DNA of 64,000 bases from DATFVB01 sp963714035 (GTDB lineage Bacteria > Acidobacteriota > Thermoanaerobaculia > UBA5066 > DATFVB01): positions 3,720,001 through 3,784,000 of the forward strand of contig OY970224.1 of the NCBI GenBank assembly GCA_963714035.1. Reading direction: 5' to 3'. Below the pieces are notes generated by a model. It saw only the letters and a program-made list of their open reading frames with translations. It ran no database searches and was not told where the DNA came from. Made by a program: the position numbers and the translations under genes. Positions 18,273-26,865 of this stretch are shown here, one piece after another (within the stretch, counting starts at the first letter, position 1; the number at the start of each line of letters is the position of its first letter).

Positions 18273-18315
18273 CGTTCCCGGGCGTCCAGGCGAATCCGCT
18301 GGACGCTCGGGAACG
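18273..18315 (+). terminator. Stem-loop after the PEGA gene (possible terminator)
   Basis: A 17-bp arm CGTTCCCGGGCGTCCAG (18273-18289) pairs with 18299-18315 with only one G-U wobble across a 9-nt loop. It starts 11 nt after the stop codon. No T-run follows, so termination may be weak or the structure may protect the 3' end. Confidence 0.6.
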
Positions 18316-18512
18316 ATTCGGGTAGAATTCCGTACGGGCAAGGTAGATCGGTTTCGGGGGGAGGGAGCGAAGGCGGGCGTCAATCATCTCATCCACTCAC
18401 GGATTCAAAAACCCGCGCTCTTCCGACATCCTCCTTCTCACCCCGTGTTCGCCTCCTCCCCCCGATCTTCCCTTGCCGCTGGCGCGGCGATACGCGCCGT
18501 TATACGAACGCA

Positions 18513-18573
18513 GGCATTCCGCCTGCGGTTTCAACGTACATGATTCAGTACGCCTCTCCGCAGGCGGAATGCC
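18513..18573. repeat. Perfect 16-bp inverted repeat in a gene-free gap
   Basis: GGCATTCCGCCTGCGG (18513-18528) and its exact complement (18558-18573) flank a 29-nt loop. The surrounding 440-bp gap (18262-18703) between the PEGA gene and the convergent holB holds no coding sequence that I can support. REP-like elements and bidirectional terminators often sit between convergent genes. Confidence 0.7.
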
Positions 18574-18703
18574 CGCGTCCATCTTCCAGCACGTCTCGTC
18601 GCGCTTCGTCGTCGATCCGAACTGAACGAGGCGGAGGTAGCCGCGCAGTTACTGCGTCGCTCGATCGCTGCTTCAAAACCGATCCGGCGAGGGGACCCTC
18701 GCT

Positions 18704-19582
18704 TCAGTTTTCCGAGACGAGCTCCAGAAGTGCGCGCTCCCAGCCCAGGCGCCGGGCGGAGGCGTAGCCCCCGAACCTCGCGAACCGTTCCGGCAGCGCG
18801 TCGACCTCGATCGCGGCGCGGCGGAGGGCCTCGGCGGCATGGACGCGCGCGACCGTAGCGACCTCGCCGGCGACGGCTCGATGCCGGAGACGGTCGGGCG
18901 AGCCGCCCGCCGCCAGAACCGCCGCGTCGCGGAGAAGCGCCGCGACGATCGAGGAAGCCTCGTCTTCGTCGGCCGCGGCCGCCGCGAGCGAAAGAAGGGA
19001 GGAAGTTTCCCCGGAGGCGAGCGCGGCGAGCGCCCCGCGCCGAAGTTCGCGCGCCCGGCCGAGATCGATCTCGGCTCCCTCGTCGGCGTCGAAAGCGAGC
19101 GCGTCCTCGACGTCCCCTGCGGGCAGGCGCTTGGCGAGCGTCGATCGGCGGTCCTCCGCCGGCCGCCGAGGGAGGCGGCGCTGCTCGCAGCGCGAGCGGA
19201 TCGTTCCCAGGATCGCGTCCGGCGCCGTCGTCGTGAGAATCCACGTCAGGAACCCCCCGGGCTCCTCGAGAGACTTCAGGAGCGCGTTGGCCGACGCCCC
19301 TTCGCGGAGGGTTTCGGCCGACTCGACCCATACGATCCTCCCCGCTCCTTCGTAGGGCCTTCCGGCGGCGAACCGGATCGCCTCGCGGGCCGCGTCGACC
19401 TTGACCTGCGTCCCGTCGGGTCCGACGCGGAGGAAATCGGGGTGCGAGCCTTCCGCGATCCGCCGGCAGACGCCGCACGCGCGCGCGTCGGCGTGTCCGG
19501 GGCAGAGGATCTCGGAGGCGATGCGGAGCGCCTCGGCCGCGAGCCGCGACGGCGAGTCGCCGGAAATCAGGAGCGTGGGCAC
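18704..19582 (-). CDS. holB: DNA polymerase III delta' subunit
   Basis: 292 residues, GTG start. The N-terminal AAA+ fold has the treble-clef Zn motif with CPGHADARACGVC (three visible Cys) and SHPDF, then VWVESAETLREGASANALLKSLEEPGGFLTWIL, the strongly conserved delta' core. The nucleotide-binding P-loop is degenerate, as expected for delta', which acts as the rigid stator of the clamp loader. TTTAPDAILGTIRSRCEQRRL matches the sensor/Arg-finger region (SRC). It lies 4 nt downstream of tmk on the same strand, the usual bacterial tmk-holB order. Length is slightly short of the 330 typical of E. coli HolB; the C-terminal collar is compact. Confidence 0.92.
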   Translation of the reverse strand: MPTLLISGDSPSRLAAEALRIASEILCPGHADARACGVCRRIAEGSHPDFLRVGPDGTQVKVDAAREAIRFAAGRPYEGAGRIVWVESAETLREGASANALLKSLEEPGGFLTWILTTTAPDAILGTIRSRCEQRRLPRRPAEDRRSTLAKRLPAGDVEDALAFDADEGAEIDLGRARELRRGALAALASGETSSLLSLAAAAADEDEASSIVAALLRDAAVLAAGGSPDRLRHRAVAGEVATVARVHAAEALRRAAIEVDALPERFARFGGYASARRLGWERALLELVSEN

Positions 19583-19586
19583 GGCC

Positions 19587-20210
19587 TCAGAATCCTTCCA
19601 GATGAAGCCGGACGTCCGCGAAGACCTCGTCGGGAGGACGGGTCGTGTCGATCACCTTCACCCGGGCGGGCTCCCGGCGTGCGATCGCGAGGTAGGCGGC
19701 GCGCACGCGCTCGTGGAACGAGCGATCCTCGGCCTCGAAGCGCGGAGTGGATTCGCCGTCGCGGCGGCGGGCCCGCGCCAGCCCGACGTCGACGGGGCAG
19801 TCGAAGAGCAGCGTCCGGTCGGGTCGTATCCCGCCGGTCGTCCACCCGTCGATCGCCTCGACGATCTCGGCGGCGAGCCCCCGGCCTCCTCCCTGGTACG
19901 CGAACGTTGCGTCGTTGAACCGGTCGCACAGCACGAGGGCGCCGCGCGCGAGCGCGGGACCGAGCACTTCCGAAACGTGCTGCCGGCGGTCGGCTTCCAT
20001 CAGGAGGAGCTCGGAGAGCGGGTCGAGCGCCCGCGACGCCGGGTCGAGGAGAACCTCCCGGAGCCGTTTGCCGATCGCTGTGCCCCCCGGCTCGCGTTCG
20101 AGGAGCGCTTCGCGCCCGCTCGCGCGGCAGAGCTCCGCCGCCCGGCGGGCCTGCGTCGACTTGCCCGACCCTTCGATCCCTTCGAACGTGATGAGAGGCA
20201 TTCTCCGCAT
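19587..20210 (-). CDS. tmk: Thymidylate kinase
   Basis: 207 residues. The P-loop FEGIEGSGKSTQ is at residues 9-20, the DRF motif (LCDRFNDATFAYQGGGRG) at about 94-110, and the LID region RRRDGESTPRFE near 150. It phosphorylates dTMP to dTDP with ATP. The start may be the ATG at 20210 or an in-frame ATG three codons later, with a GGAGA just before it. It is followed by holB with a 4-nt gap, so the two are co-transcribed. The length matches the family (about 205-215). Confidence 0.95.
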   Translation of the reverse strand: MRRMPLITFEGIEGSGKSTQARRAAELCRASGREALLEREPGGTAIGKRLREVLLDPASRALDPLSELLLMEADRRQHVSEVLGPALARGALVLCDRFNDATFAYQGGGRGLAAEIVEAIDGWTTGGIRPDRTLLFDCPVDVGLARARRRDGESTPRFEAEDRSFHERVRAAYLAIARREPARVKVIDTTRPPDEVFADVRLHLEGF

Positions 20211-20291
20211 TATGCGCGAGCGGCGGAGGCTCCGGAAGTCGGTCCGCCGGAGAACTCCCGCCGTCCGGGGCCGTATGATTAGCGGACGGTC

Positions 20292-22838
20292 ATGAACATC
20301 GCGTCACGCCGGAAAGCATTGCTGGCCTTCGGTTTCGTGGGCCTCGCCATCGCCGTGGGCTCGCTCGCGGACATGTTCGTGCGCCGCCCGTCGGACGGCA
20401 TCATGCCGTACCCCTACGGCCAGGAGGGCGTCCTCGTCCGCGAGGTCGCTCGCGATTCGGGAGCGGAGCGGGCGGGGATCCGGCCGGGCGACCGGATCGA
20501 AGGGATCAACCACCGGATCGTTCGGAAGCCATCGGACGCCTCGCGCGAGCTGCTGCGCTGCCGGATCGGCTCGACCGTCGACTATCTCGTCGCTCGCGGC
20601 GGCGAGACCTTCACCGTGGCCGTCCCGGTCGGCGGGCGGACGCTCGGCGACCCGACCTACCTGTACGAGGCGCTGATCGGCCTGCTCTTCTTCGCGATCG
20701 GCTTCTTCGTCTTCTGGAAGCGCCCCGAGGACGAAGCCGTCTGGATCTTCTTCGTCGTCTGCGTCCTCTTCCTCCTCTTTTTCGTCTGCCGCCTTCGCCC
20801 GGCCTCGTACTGGTGGGTGGATTTGTTCGTCCAGAACACGGGGACGATCTCGCTCTTTCTCCTTCCCGCCGCGTTCCTGCACTTTTTCCTCGTCTTTCCG
20901 CGGCCGAACCGGTTCCATTTCGCCGACCCGCTCCGGGATCCCTTCGGAAAGGCGCCTTCCGCCGTGGCGCGGCGTCTCCAGGAGTTCCTGAACGGCAGCC
21001 GCCTCCTGTACTTCCTGATCTACGCCGTCCCGCCGGTCGTCTTCATCGTGGACGTGCGCCGGCAGATCGCCGGGCGGCCCGTCGGACTTCTCTCGGGCGC
21101 GCCGATCGCCTCGTGGGTGCTCCTCGGGGACTACCTGGTCCTCGGCCTGATCGCGCTCGCGCATTCCGCCTTCACCCTCGCGAACTCCGTGGAACGCCGG
21201 CAGGTGACGCAGGTCTTCTTCGGCACGATCCTCGGGACGGGCCCCTTCGTCGTCTTCGGGGTCATCTTCCCGACGGTGTTCCACAACGACGCGTACGTGT
21301 TCTGGGGCGTCGCGCCGATGATCCTGATCCCGCTCACGTTCGCCTACGCGATCGTCCGATATCAGATCCTGAACGTCCGCGTGATCGTGCGGAAGTCGAT
21401 CCTGTACACGATCACGACCGCCGTGATCTTCGCCCTCTACGCCGGCGCGCTCGCCGCGGCGAACACCCTGTTCGCGAATTCGCGGCTCTCCGCCTCGCGG
21501 CTCTTCTTCTTCGGATTCTTCCTCGTCGTGATTCCGCTCTTCGAGTTCCTCCGGAGACGCCTGCAGACGCCGATCGACAAGCTGTTCTTCCGCGAGAAGA
21601 TCGACTACCAGAACGCGGTGCTCGAGGTCTCGGAAACCGTGGCGGCCGAGCTCGACCTGGCGAAAGTCGCGGATTACCTGGCGGCTCGCCTCGTCTCGCT
21701 CCTGAGGGTTTCGGGGGCCGAGATCTTCCTGCGCGACCGCGAGCAGCAGCTCGTCGGCCGCGAGCATCGCGACGAGAAGGTCTCCCTTTCGTCTCTCGCG
21801 GCGCGTTTCCTGCGGGGATCGGGGAGGCCGCGCGAGATCGGCGAGCTCGCCTCCGGCTGCTGGGGAGAGCCCGAGAGCGCTCGCCTGCTCTCCGCGCTCT
21901 CGCATCGCGGGGTCCGGCTCCTGGTCCCGGTCGTGTACCGGGAGAAGCTGATGGGGTTCTTCGCGCTGAACGCGAAGCTCTCGGAGGAGGACTTCGATCG
22001 CGACGACTTCCTTCTCCTCGAGACGCTCGCCAACCAGGCGGCGACCGCGATCGAGACCGCGCGCCTCCACGACGAAATGACGCAGCAGGCGGAGTTCCGG
22101 CGCGATCTCGAGATCGCGCGGGACATCCAGACGAGCCTCTTCCCGACGGAGTTCCCGCGCCTCGCCGGAGTGAGCTTCACGGGGGGGAGCCTGCCGGCGC
22201 GGGTCGTCGGCGGGGATTTCTACGACTTCTTCCCCGTCGACGGGGGAAGCCGGATCGGGTTCGTGATGGGAGACGTGTCGGGGAAGTCGATTCCCGCGTC
22301 GCTCCTGATGGTGGCGTCGCGGGAGATCATGTACGCCGGTTCGCGGGGAATCCCGGACCCCGGAGCGCTCTTCCGGGAATCAAACCGGCGGATCTATGAC
22401 ATCAAGCGGAAGATGTTCGTCGCGATGAGCTACTTCGTCCTCGATCCGCGCGCCCTCTCGCTGCGGTACGCGATCGGGGGTCAGCCTCTTCCGCTCCTCC
22501 TGCGCCCGGGAAACGGTGGCCCGGTGGCCCTCGATCCCCCCGAATACCGCCTTCCGCTCGGAGCGTTGAAGGACGTTCCCTACGACACGCGCGAGGTGTT
22601 CCTCGCGCCGGGCGATCTCCTGTTCTTCTACACGGACGGATTCACGGAGGCGATGGACGCGGAGATGAACCCGTTCGGCGAGGAGCTCCTCGCCGAGTCT
22701 TTCGCGCGCCACGCCTCCGCCGATCTCGACGCGACGGCGAGCGGGATCCTCGCCGACGTGCGGCGGCACGTCGGGAACGCGGAACAGTACGACGACATGA
22801 CGTTCCTCCTGATGAACGTGACGAAAGGACAGCCATGA
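20292..22838 (+). CDS. PDZ / multi-TM / GAF / SpoIIE-type PP2C phosphatase
   Basis: 848 residues. After a TM helix (10-30), residues 45-115 are a PDZ-like domain (DSGAERAGIRPGDRI). About six further TM helices follow at roughly 125-400. A GAF domain lies at about 440-600 (NQAATAIETARLHDEM at its end), followed by the SpoIIE/RsbU-type PP2C domain. The PP2C metal motifs are VVGGDFYDFF, MGDVSGKSIPA, YTDGFTEAMD and YDDMTF. Such phosphatases dephosphorylate a STAS antagonist to release a sigma factor or other target. The PDZ and TM parts suggest that it senses envelope state. It overlaps the TPR gene by ATGA. The likely substrate is the STAS protein encoded 4 kb downstream. Confidence 0.92.
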   Translation: MNIASRRKALLAFGFVGLAIAVGSLADMFVRRPSDGIMPYPYGQEGVLVREVARDSGAERAGIRPGDRIEGINHRIVRKPSDASRELLRCRIGSTVDYLVARGGETFTVAVPVGGRTLGDPTYLYEALIGLLFFAIGFFVFWKRPEDEAVWIFFVVCVLFLLFFVCRLRPASYWWVDLFVQNTGTISLFLLPAAFLHFFLVFPRPNRFHFADPLRDPFGKAPSAVARRLQEFLNGSRLLYFLIYAVPPVVFIVDVRRQIAGRPVGLLSGAPIASWVLLGDYLVLGLIALAHSAFTLANSVERRQVTQVFFGTILGTGPFVVFGVIFPTVFHNDAYVFWGVAPMILIPLTFAYAIVRYQILNVRVIVRKSILYTITTAVIFALYAGALAAANTLFANSRLSASRLFFFGFFLVVIPLFEFLRRRLQTPIDKLFFREKIDYQNAVLEVSETVAAELDLAKVADYLAARLVSLLRVSGAEIFLRDREQQLVGREHRDEKVSLSSLAARFLRGSGRPREIGELASGCWGEPESARLLSALSHRGVRLLVPVVYREKLMGFFALNAKLSEEDFDRDDFLLLETLANQAATAIETARLHDEMTQQAEFRRDLEIARDIQTSLFPTEFPRLAGVSFTGGSLPARVVGGDFYDFFPVDGGSRIGFVMGDVSGKSIPASLLMVASREIMYAGSRGIPDPGALFRESNRRIYDIKRKMFVAMSYFVLDPRALSLRYAIGGQPLPLLLRPGNGGPVALDPPEYRLPLGALKDVPYDTREVFLAPGDLLFFYTDGFTEAMDAEMNPFGEELLAESFARHASADLDATASGILADVRRHVGNAEQYDDMTFLLMNVTKGQP

Positions 22839-24187
22839 AAAAGGGAATGATCCTCGCGATCGCCGGCGCCGCGGTGCTCGTTGCCGCGCTCGCCGCGGCG
22901 TTCCTGATTCCGCCCCGGCGGACGGTGACGACGTCGTCGGCCGCGGCCTACCGCGAGTACCTGGCGGGGCAGGACGAGCTCCACCGGATGTACCTGTCGG
23001 ACGCACGGCGTCATTTCCAGGCCGCTCTCGCCGCCGACCCGCATTTCGTGATGGCGATGGTCTCGATGGCGAGCATCGAAATGTCCTCGAACACCCCGAC
23101 GGCGAAGGCATGGCTCGACCGCGCGAACGCGGGGCGGGCGAACGTCTCCCGCCGGGAGCGGATGGCGCTCGATCTCCTCCGCGCCGTGTTCGAGAACCGG
23201 GAGGACGACGCGACGCGCCTCGCGATCGTCCTCAAGGACGACTACCACGACGAGCGCGGGTACAGCTTCCTCGGCGCGCTCGCCGGGAATCGCGGCCAGA
23301 CGGAAGACGCCGCCGCGATCTACCGGGAATGGCTGGCGGCCAATCCGAACAACGCCGCGGCCTACAATCTGCTCGGGTACAACTCCGCGTTTCGCGGCGA
23401 CTACGCCGAGGCGGTGACGGATCTCGAGAAGTACGCCTATCTCGCTCCGGACGAAGCGAACCCCTTCGACAGCCTCGGAGAAGTCGAGGCCGCCAACGGA
23501 CGGTACGACGAGGCGATCCGGGATCTGAAGAAGGCGCTTTCGATCAAGCCGGATTTCACCCCGAGCCTGACCCATCTGGGCGTCGCCTACGCGGGAAAGG
23601 GCGATTACGTCGCCGCCCGGGCGGCGTTCGAAACCGCGGAGCGAGCCTACAAGGACGCCCCGGCGCTCCGTCTCTCCGTCCTCGTCGAGCTCCTCGGTCT
23701 GGCCCATCGCTCCCGCGACCTCGCGCTCGCGCGGGAGGTCGTCGAGCGGGCCGACGCGCTCGTGCTCGGCGATTCGCCGGATCCCCGGCCGCTGATGCGG
23801 GCCGCGCTCCTTTCGGACGAGGGACGGTACGACGAGGCGATCGCGCAGTGGGGGAAGTTCGTCGCTCCTCCGAAGGCGGACGAGAAGGTGCGGGCGCAGT
23901 ACGCCCGGATCTCCGGCCTCGTTCGAGGCCGGATCGAATTCGAGGCCGGCCATACCGCCGAGGCGATCCGCTGGCTCTCGTCGAATCTCCCCGAGCCCGG
24001 ACGTGAAGGGTCGCTCCAGGACCAGGCGATGGCGATCCGCTGCCGGGCCACGCTCGCGCGGGCGAAAGCGCGCGCCGGCGACGTCGCCGGCGCCGAGGCG
24101 CTGCTCGCGATCAACCGGCGGTTCAACCCCCGCAACGCGGAAACGGCGGAGGCCGCCGCCGAAATCGAGGGGAAGAAGGGCGCGTGA
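22835..24187 (+). CDS. Membrane-anchored TPR protein
   Basis: 450 residues, coupled by ATGA to the phosphatase and by GTGA to the regulator downstream. A single N-terminal TM helix (5-25) precedes TPR-like repeats across about 40-440. Examples are DARRHFQAALAADPHF, ANPNNAAAYNLLGYNSAFRGDYAEAV, NGRYDEAIRDLKKALSIKPDF and GRYDEAIAQWGKF. No catalytic motif is present. TPR arrays are protein-docking scaffolds. Sandwiched between a phosphatase and an AAA+ regulator, it probably assembles or senses part of the signalling complex at the membrane. The orientation of the domain (cytoplasmic or periplasmic) is not certain from sequence. Confidence 0.85.
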   Translation: MKKGMILAIAGAAVLVAALAAAFLIPPRRTVTTSSAAAYREYLAGQDELHRMYLSDARRHFQAALAADPHFVMAMVSMASIEMSSNTPTAKAWLDRANAGRANVSRRERMALDLLRAVFENREDDATRLAIVLKDDYHDERGYSFLGALAGNRGQTEDAAAIYREWLAANPNNAAAYNLLGYNSAFRGDYAEAVTDLEKYAYLAPDEANPFDSLGEVEAANGRYDEAIRDLKKALSIKPDFTPSLTHLGVAYAGKGDYVAARAAFETAERAYKDAPALRLSVLVELLGLAHRSRDLALAREVVERADALVLGDSPDPRPLMRAALLSDEGRYDEAIAQWGKFVAPPKADEKVRAQYARISGLVRGRIEFEAGHTAEAIRWLSSNLPEPGREGSLQDQAMAIRCRATLARAKARAGDVAGAEALLAINRRFNPRNAETAEAAAEIEGKKGA

Positions 24188-25680
24188 AGGCCGAGCACGC
24201 CAACGCCTTCGAGACGCAGCGGCGCCTGCTGCAGCTCGAGACGCTGTACGACGCGGCGCTGACCCTTCCGGCGATCGAGTCGGAGCAGCCGCTCGCCGAG
24301 GAGGCGCTCGCGCGGGCGGCATCCGTGCTGGATGCCTCGCGCGGCCTCTTCGTGACGCTCTCCGAAGAGGGCGAGATCGGCGCGCGCGCCCTCCTCGGGT
24401 TTCCGCGGAAGGCCGGAAACGCCGCTCTTCTCGCCGAGCCCCTTTTCGCCGAGCTCGAGGCGGCGGGGGCTCCGGTCGCGCGCGGCCGGACGTCGCTCCT
24501 GAAAACCCCCGTCGCGAACGTGCTCGGCACCGTGATCGGGTCGCAGGCGGGCAGTCTCGGCTGGCTCGTGCTCGCCGACAAGGAATCGCGGGGCGGAGAC
24601 CTCCCGTTCACCTCCGAGGACGGCCGCTTTCTCTCGTCGCTCGCGGCGCTCTGCGGCGTCGCGATCGAGAAGCGCCGCCACGTCGCGCGGCTGGAGCGGG
24701 AGCGGCAGCGGCTCGAGGAAGAGAACCGCCGTCTGCGCGACGCGTCGGGGCGGGCCGCGGCGGATCTCTTCCTCGTCGGCGAGTCTCCGGCGATGAAACG
24801 GGTGATCGAGCTGATCGGCCGTGTCGCGCCCTCTTCCGTCTCGGTCCTGATCACCGGCGAGAGCGGCACGGGCAAGGAGCTCGTCGCGCGGCTGATCCAC
24901 GAGAAGAGCCCGCGCCGGCAGGGACCCTTCGTCGCGATCAACTGCGCCGCGCTCCCGGAATCGCTCCTCGAGGCGGAGCTCTTCGGCATCGAGAAGGGTG
25001 TCGCGACAGGCGTCGAGGCGCGTTCCGGAAAGTTCGAGCAGGCGCAGGGAGGGACGATCTTTCTCGACGAGATCGGAGACATGCCTCCGGCGCTCCAGGC
25101 GAAGATCCTTCGCGTGCTCCAGGAAAAGGAATCGGAGCGCGTCGGCGGCCGGCGGAAGGTCAGGCTCGACGTGCGGGTGCTCTCGGCGACCCACCAGGAC
25201 CTCGCGAGGATGATCTCGGAGAAACGGTTCCGGGAAGACCTCTACTACCGGCTGCGCGTCGTCGAGGTCGCGCTTCCCCCTCTCCGCGCCCGGCGCGAAG
25301 ACCTTCCGAGGCTCGTCCGATACTTCCTCGGACGCTTCGCCGCGCGCGAAGCGAAGCCGGTCCCCTCGATCGACCGCGGAGCGATGCGGGCCCTCATGGC
25401 TCACCCCTTCCGCGGAAACGTCCGGGAGCTCGAGAACCTGATCGAAGGGGCCGCCGCGCTCGCGGCAGGGGGGGCGATCGGCCGGGAGGACCTCCAGTGG
25501 ATCGATGCGCCGGTCCAGGAGCCGGAGGGGGCTACGGCGGACGAGCCCGGGGATGCCCCTCTCCGGCAGGTCGAGACCCGGCACATCCAGCGGGCGCTGA
25601 GGCTGGCGAAGGGGAACAAGAGCCGGGCGGCTCGGATTCTCGGCATCAATCGCCGGACGCTCTACCGGAAGAAGATATGA
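24184..25680 (+). CDS. GAF-AAA+-Fis enhancer-binding-type regulator with GVATGV loop
   Basis: 498 residues. A GAF domain (about 15-165) and a short coiled coil lead to an AAA+ sigma-54 activation domain. Walker A is GESGTGKE (225-232), Walker B TIFLDE (291-296), followed by the R-finger region LRVLQEKESERVGGRR. A Fis-type helix-turn-helix ends the protein (KGNKSRAARILGINRRTLYRKK). The GAFTGA loop that contacts sigma-54 reads GVATGV (272-277), with the change of Phe to Ala that often reduces sigma-54 contact. It therefore may act on another target or with altered sigma-54 use. The gene is the last in its operon; the AT-rich region that follows could be its target. Confidence 0.88.
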   Translation: MKAEHANAFETQRRLLQLETLYDAALTLPAIESEQPLAEEALARAASVLDASRGLFVTLSEEGEIGARALLGFPRKAGNAALLAEPLFAELEAAGAPVARGRTSLLKTPVANVLGTVIGSQAGSLGWLVLADKESRGGDLPFTSEDGRFLSSLAALCGVAIEKRRHVARLERERQRLEEENRRLRDASGRAAADLFLVGESPAMKRVIELIGRVAPSSVSVLITGESGTGKELVARLIHEKSPRRQGPFVAINCAALPESLLEAELFGIEKGVATGVEARSGKFEQAQGGTIFLDEIGDMPPALQAKILRVLQEKESERVGGRRKVRLDVRVLSATHQDLARMISEKRFREDLYYRLRVVEVALPPLRARREDLPRLVRYFLGRFAAREAKPVPSIDRGAMRALMAHPFRGNVRELENLIEGAAALAAGGAIGREDLQWIDAPVQEPEGATADEPGDAPLRQVETRHIQRALRLAKGNKSRAARILGINRRTLYRKKI

Positions 25681-25860
25681 GCCACAATGTCACAGCGGCA
25701 ATATGTCTCACAATGGCTGCTATTTCTTTGAAGTGATTGATTTAGTGTATTATGTGGAACTGCGGCACAAACAGGTACTGTGTCATAATGCCCCGTAATG
25801 ACATTTGGCCGCGGACGGCGTCGTTTTCCAATAACCGGTTTAGAATCAACCAGATGCACC
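25681..25860 (+). promoter_or_regulatory. AT-rich island with palindrome between two signalling operons
   Basis: The bases after the regulator stop are markedly more AT-rich than the surrounding genes. They hold repeated CACAATG words (25683, 25709) and an imperfect 23-bp palindrome, TGTCAT-N11-ATGACA, at 25781-25803. No sigma-54 -24/-12 site (GG...GC) was found. I infer a promoter and operator region for the downstream rsbW operon. Confidence 0.45.
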
Positions 25861-25923
25861 GGATTTCGGCGGCCGCCGCCGATGGCAGCGGGATTGCGAT
25901 GGGATCCCTTCGCGAAGCCGAAC

Positions 25924-26070
25924 ATGAAAGCCCTCACGCGTCCCGTCGTCCTCGGCTCTCTCGGGAGAGCGGCTCTCTTTGCGACGGCGGCCGTCGCGGC
26001 CGGGACGCTGCTGGCGCTCCCGGTTCCCGCCTGGGGTTGGGCGGCGCTTCGTGCCTTCCTTCAGTTTTGA
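25924..26070 (+). CDS. Possible 48-residue membrane/exported peptide
   Basis: A short ORF with a positively charged N-terminus, a hydrophobic core (AALFATAAVAAGTLLAL) and a short polar tail ending AFLQF. It could be a small membrane protein or a signal-peptide-like fossil. No ribosome site is visible before its ATG. It ends 16 nt before the RsbW-like gene. I give it low confidence. Confidence 0.3.
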   Translation: MKALTRPVVLGSLGRAALFATAAVAAGTLLALPVPAWGWAALRAFLQF

Positions 26071-26086
26071 GAGGGACGCGCCTCTG

Positions 26087-26512
26087 ATGGCGAAAGAGGT
26101 GTGCCTCTCGATCCCCTCGACGCCGGGAATGGAGCTCGCCGCGACCGCGCAGGCGGAGGCGCTCGGGGAAGCCATGCGGCTCAGTCGGGATAAGATCGAC
26201 GAGGTCAAATTCGCGCTGGTCGAAGCGTGCATCAACGCTTTCGAGCACGGCGGGGAGAGCGCGGGTCAGGTGGACCTGCGATTTCGCATCTCACGCCGCC
26301 CCGGGGGCGCGGAGATGCTGGAGGTCACGGTGGCGGATCGCGGGAAAGGATTCGACCCCGCGCGCATCGAGCCGCCGGAGCTCGACCGAAAGCTGCGGGA
26401 AGGCGCGAGCAAGCGCGGCTGGGGATTGAAATTCATCCAGAGCCTGATGGACGAGGTCGAGATCCGCTCGACCGAGAACGGAACGACGATCGTGATGCGG
26501 AAATACAAATGA
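26087..26512 (+). CDS. RsbW-like anti-sigma factor serine kinase
   Basis: 141 residues, ATG at 26087 with GAGAGGG about 10 nt upstream. The GHKL ATPase N-box (EVKFALVEACINAFEHG), G1 box (VADRGKGFDP) and G2 box (RGWGLKFIQSLMD) are all visible. RsbW-type kinases bind and inhibit a sigma factor, and inactivate a STAS antagonist by phosphorylating it. The STAS gene overlaps by ATGA and the phosphatase follows by GTGA, giving a complete kinase-antagonist-phosphatase partner-switching module. No sigma factor gene is in the window, so the final target is unknown. Confidence 0.92.
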   Translation: MAKEVCLSIPSTPGMELAATAQAEALGEAMRLSRDKIDEVKFALVEACINAFEHGGESAGQVDLRFRISRRPGGAEMLEVTVADRGKGFDPARIEPPELDRKLREGASKRGWGLKFIQSLMDEVEIRSTENGTTIVMRKYK

Positions 26513-26865
26513 ACGAATCGTGTCGGGTAGAAACCGTGCGCGACGGGGACCTCGCCGTCGTGCGGACCGAGGGATACATCAACCGCGAAGGCGGAGAGGA
26601 GATCGAACGGTGCATCCAGGCGCTCCTCGACGGGGGCGTCTCCCGCATCGTCCTGAATCTCGAAAAGACGAAGATCGTGAACTCGATCGGCATTTCGATC
26701 CTGATCGAGGTCCTCGAGAAGATGATGGAGCGCAAGGGCGCTCTCGCGTTCTGCCGCCTCACGCCCACGATCGACAAGACCTTCCGGATCATGGGGCTCG
26801 CCCAGTACGCCGGGATCCACGCCACCGAGGAGGAGGCTCGCTCCGCGATTTCGGCTCCCGCGTGA
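26509..26865 (+). CDS. STAS-domain anti-sigma factor antagonist
   Basis: 118 residues. The STAS fold has IVLNLEKTKIVNSIGISILIEVLEKM, with Ser59 at the position normally phosphorylated by RsbW kinases (DSxG in SpoIIAA; here NSIG). Unphosphorylated antagonist would sequester the kinase encoded just upstream. Phosphatases upstream (20292) and downstream (26862) are candidate activators. It overlaps both neighbours by 4 nt. The change of Asp to Asn before the Ser is common in this family. Confidence 0.92.
   Translation: MNESCRVETVRDGDLAVVRTEGYINREGGEEIERCIQALLDGGVSRIVLNLEKTKIVNSIGISILIEVLEKMMERKGALAFCRLTPTIDKTFRIMGLAQYAGIHATEEEARSAISAPA

Noticed and set aside
25728..25753. Sigma-70 promoter TTGAAG...TATTAT
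   Set aside because: The spacer is only 14 bp, too short to claim.
25740..25830. Sigma-54 (-24/-12) promoter
   Set aside because: No GG-N10-GC element with the right spacing was found, though an enhancer-binding-type regulator is upstream.
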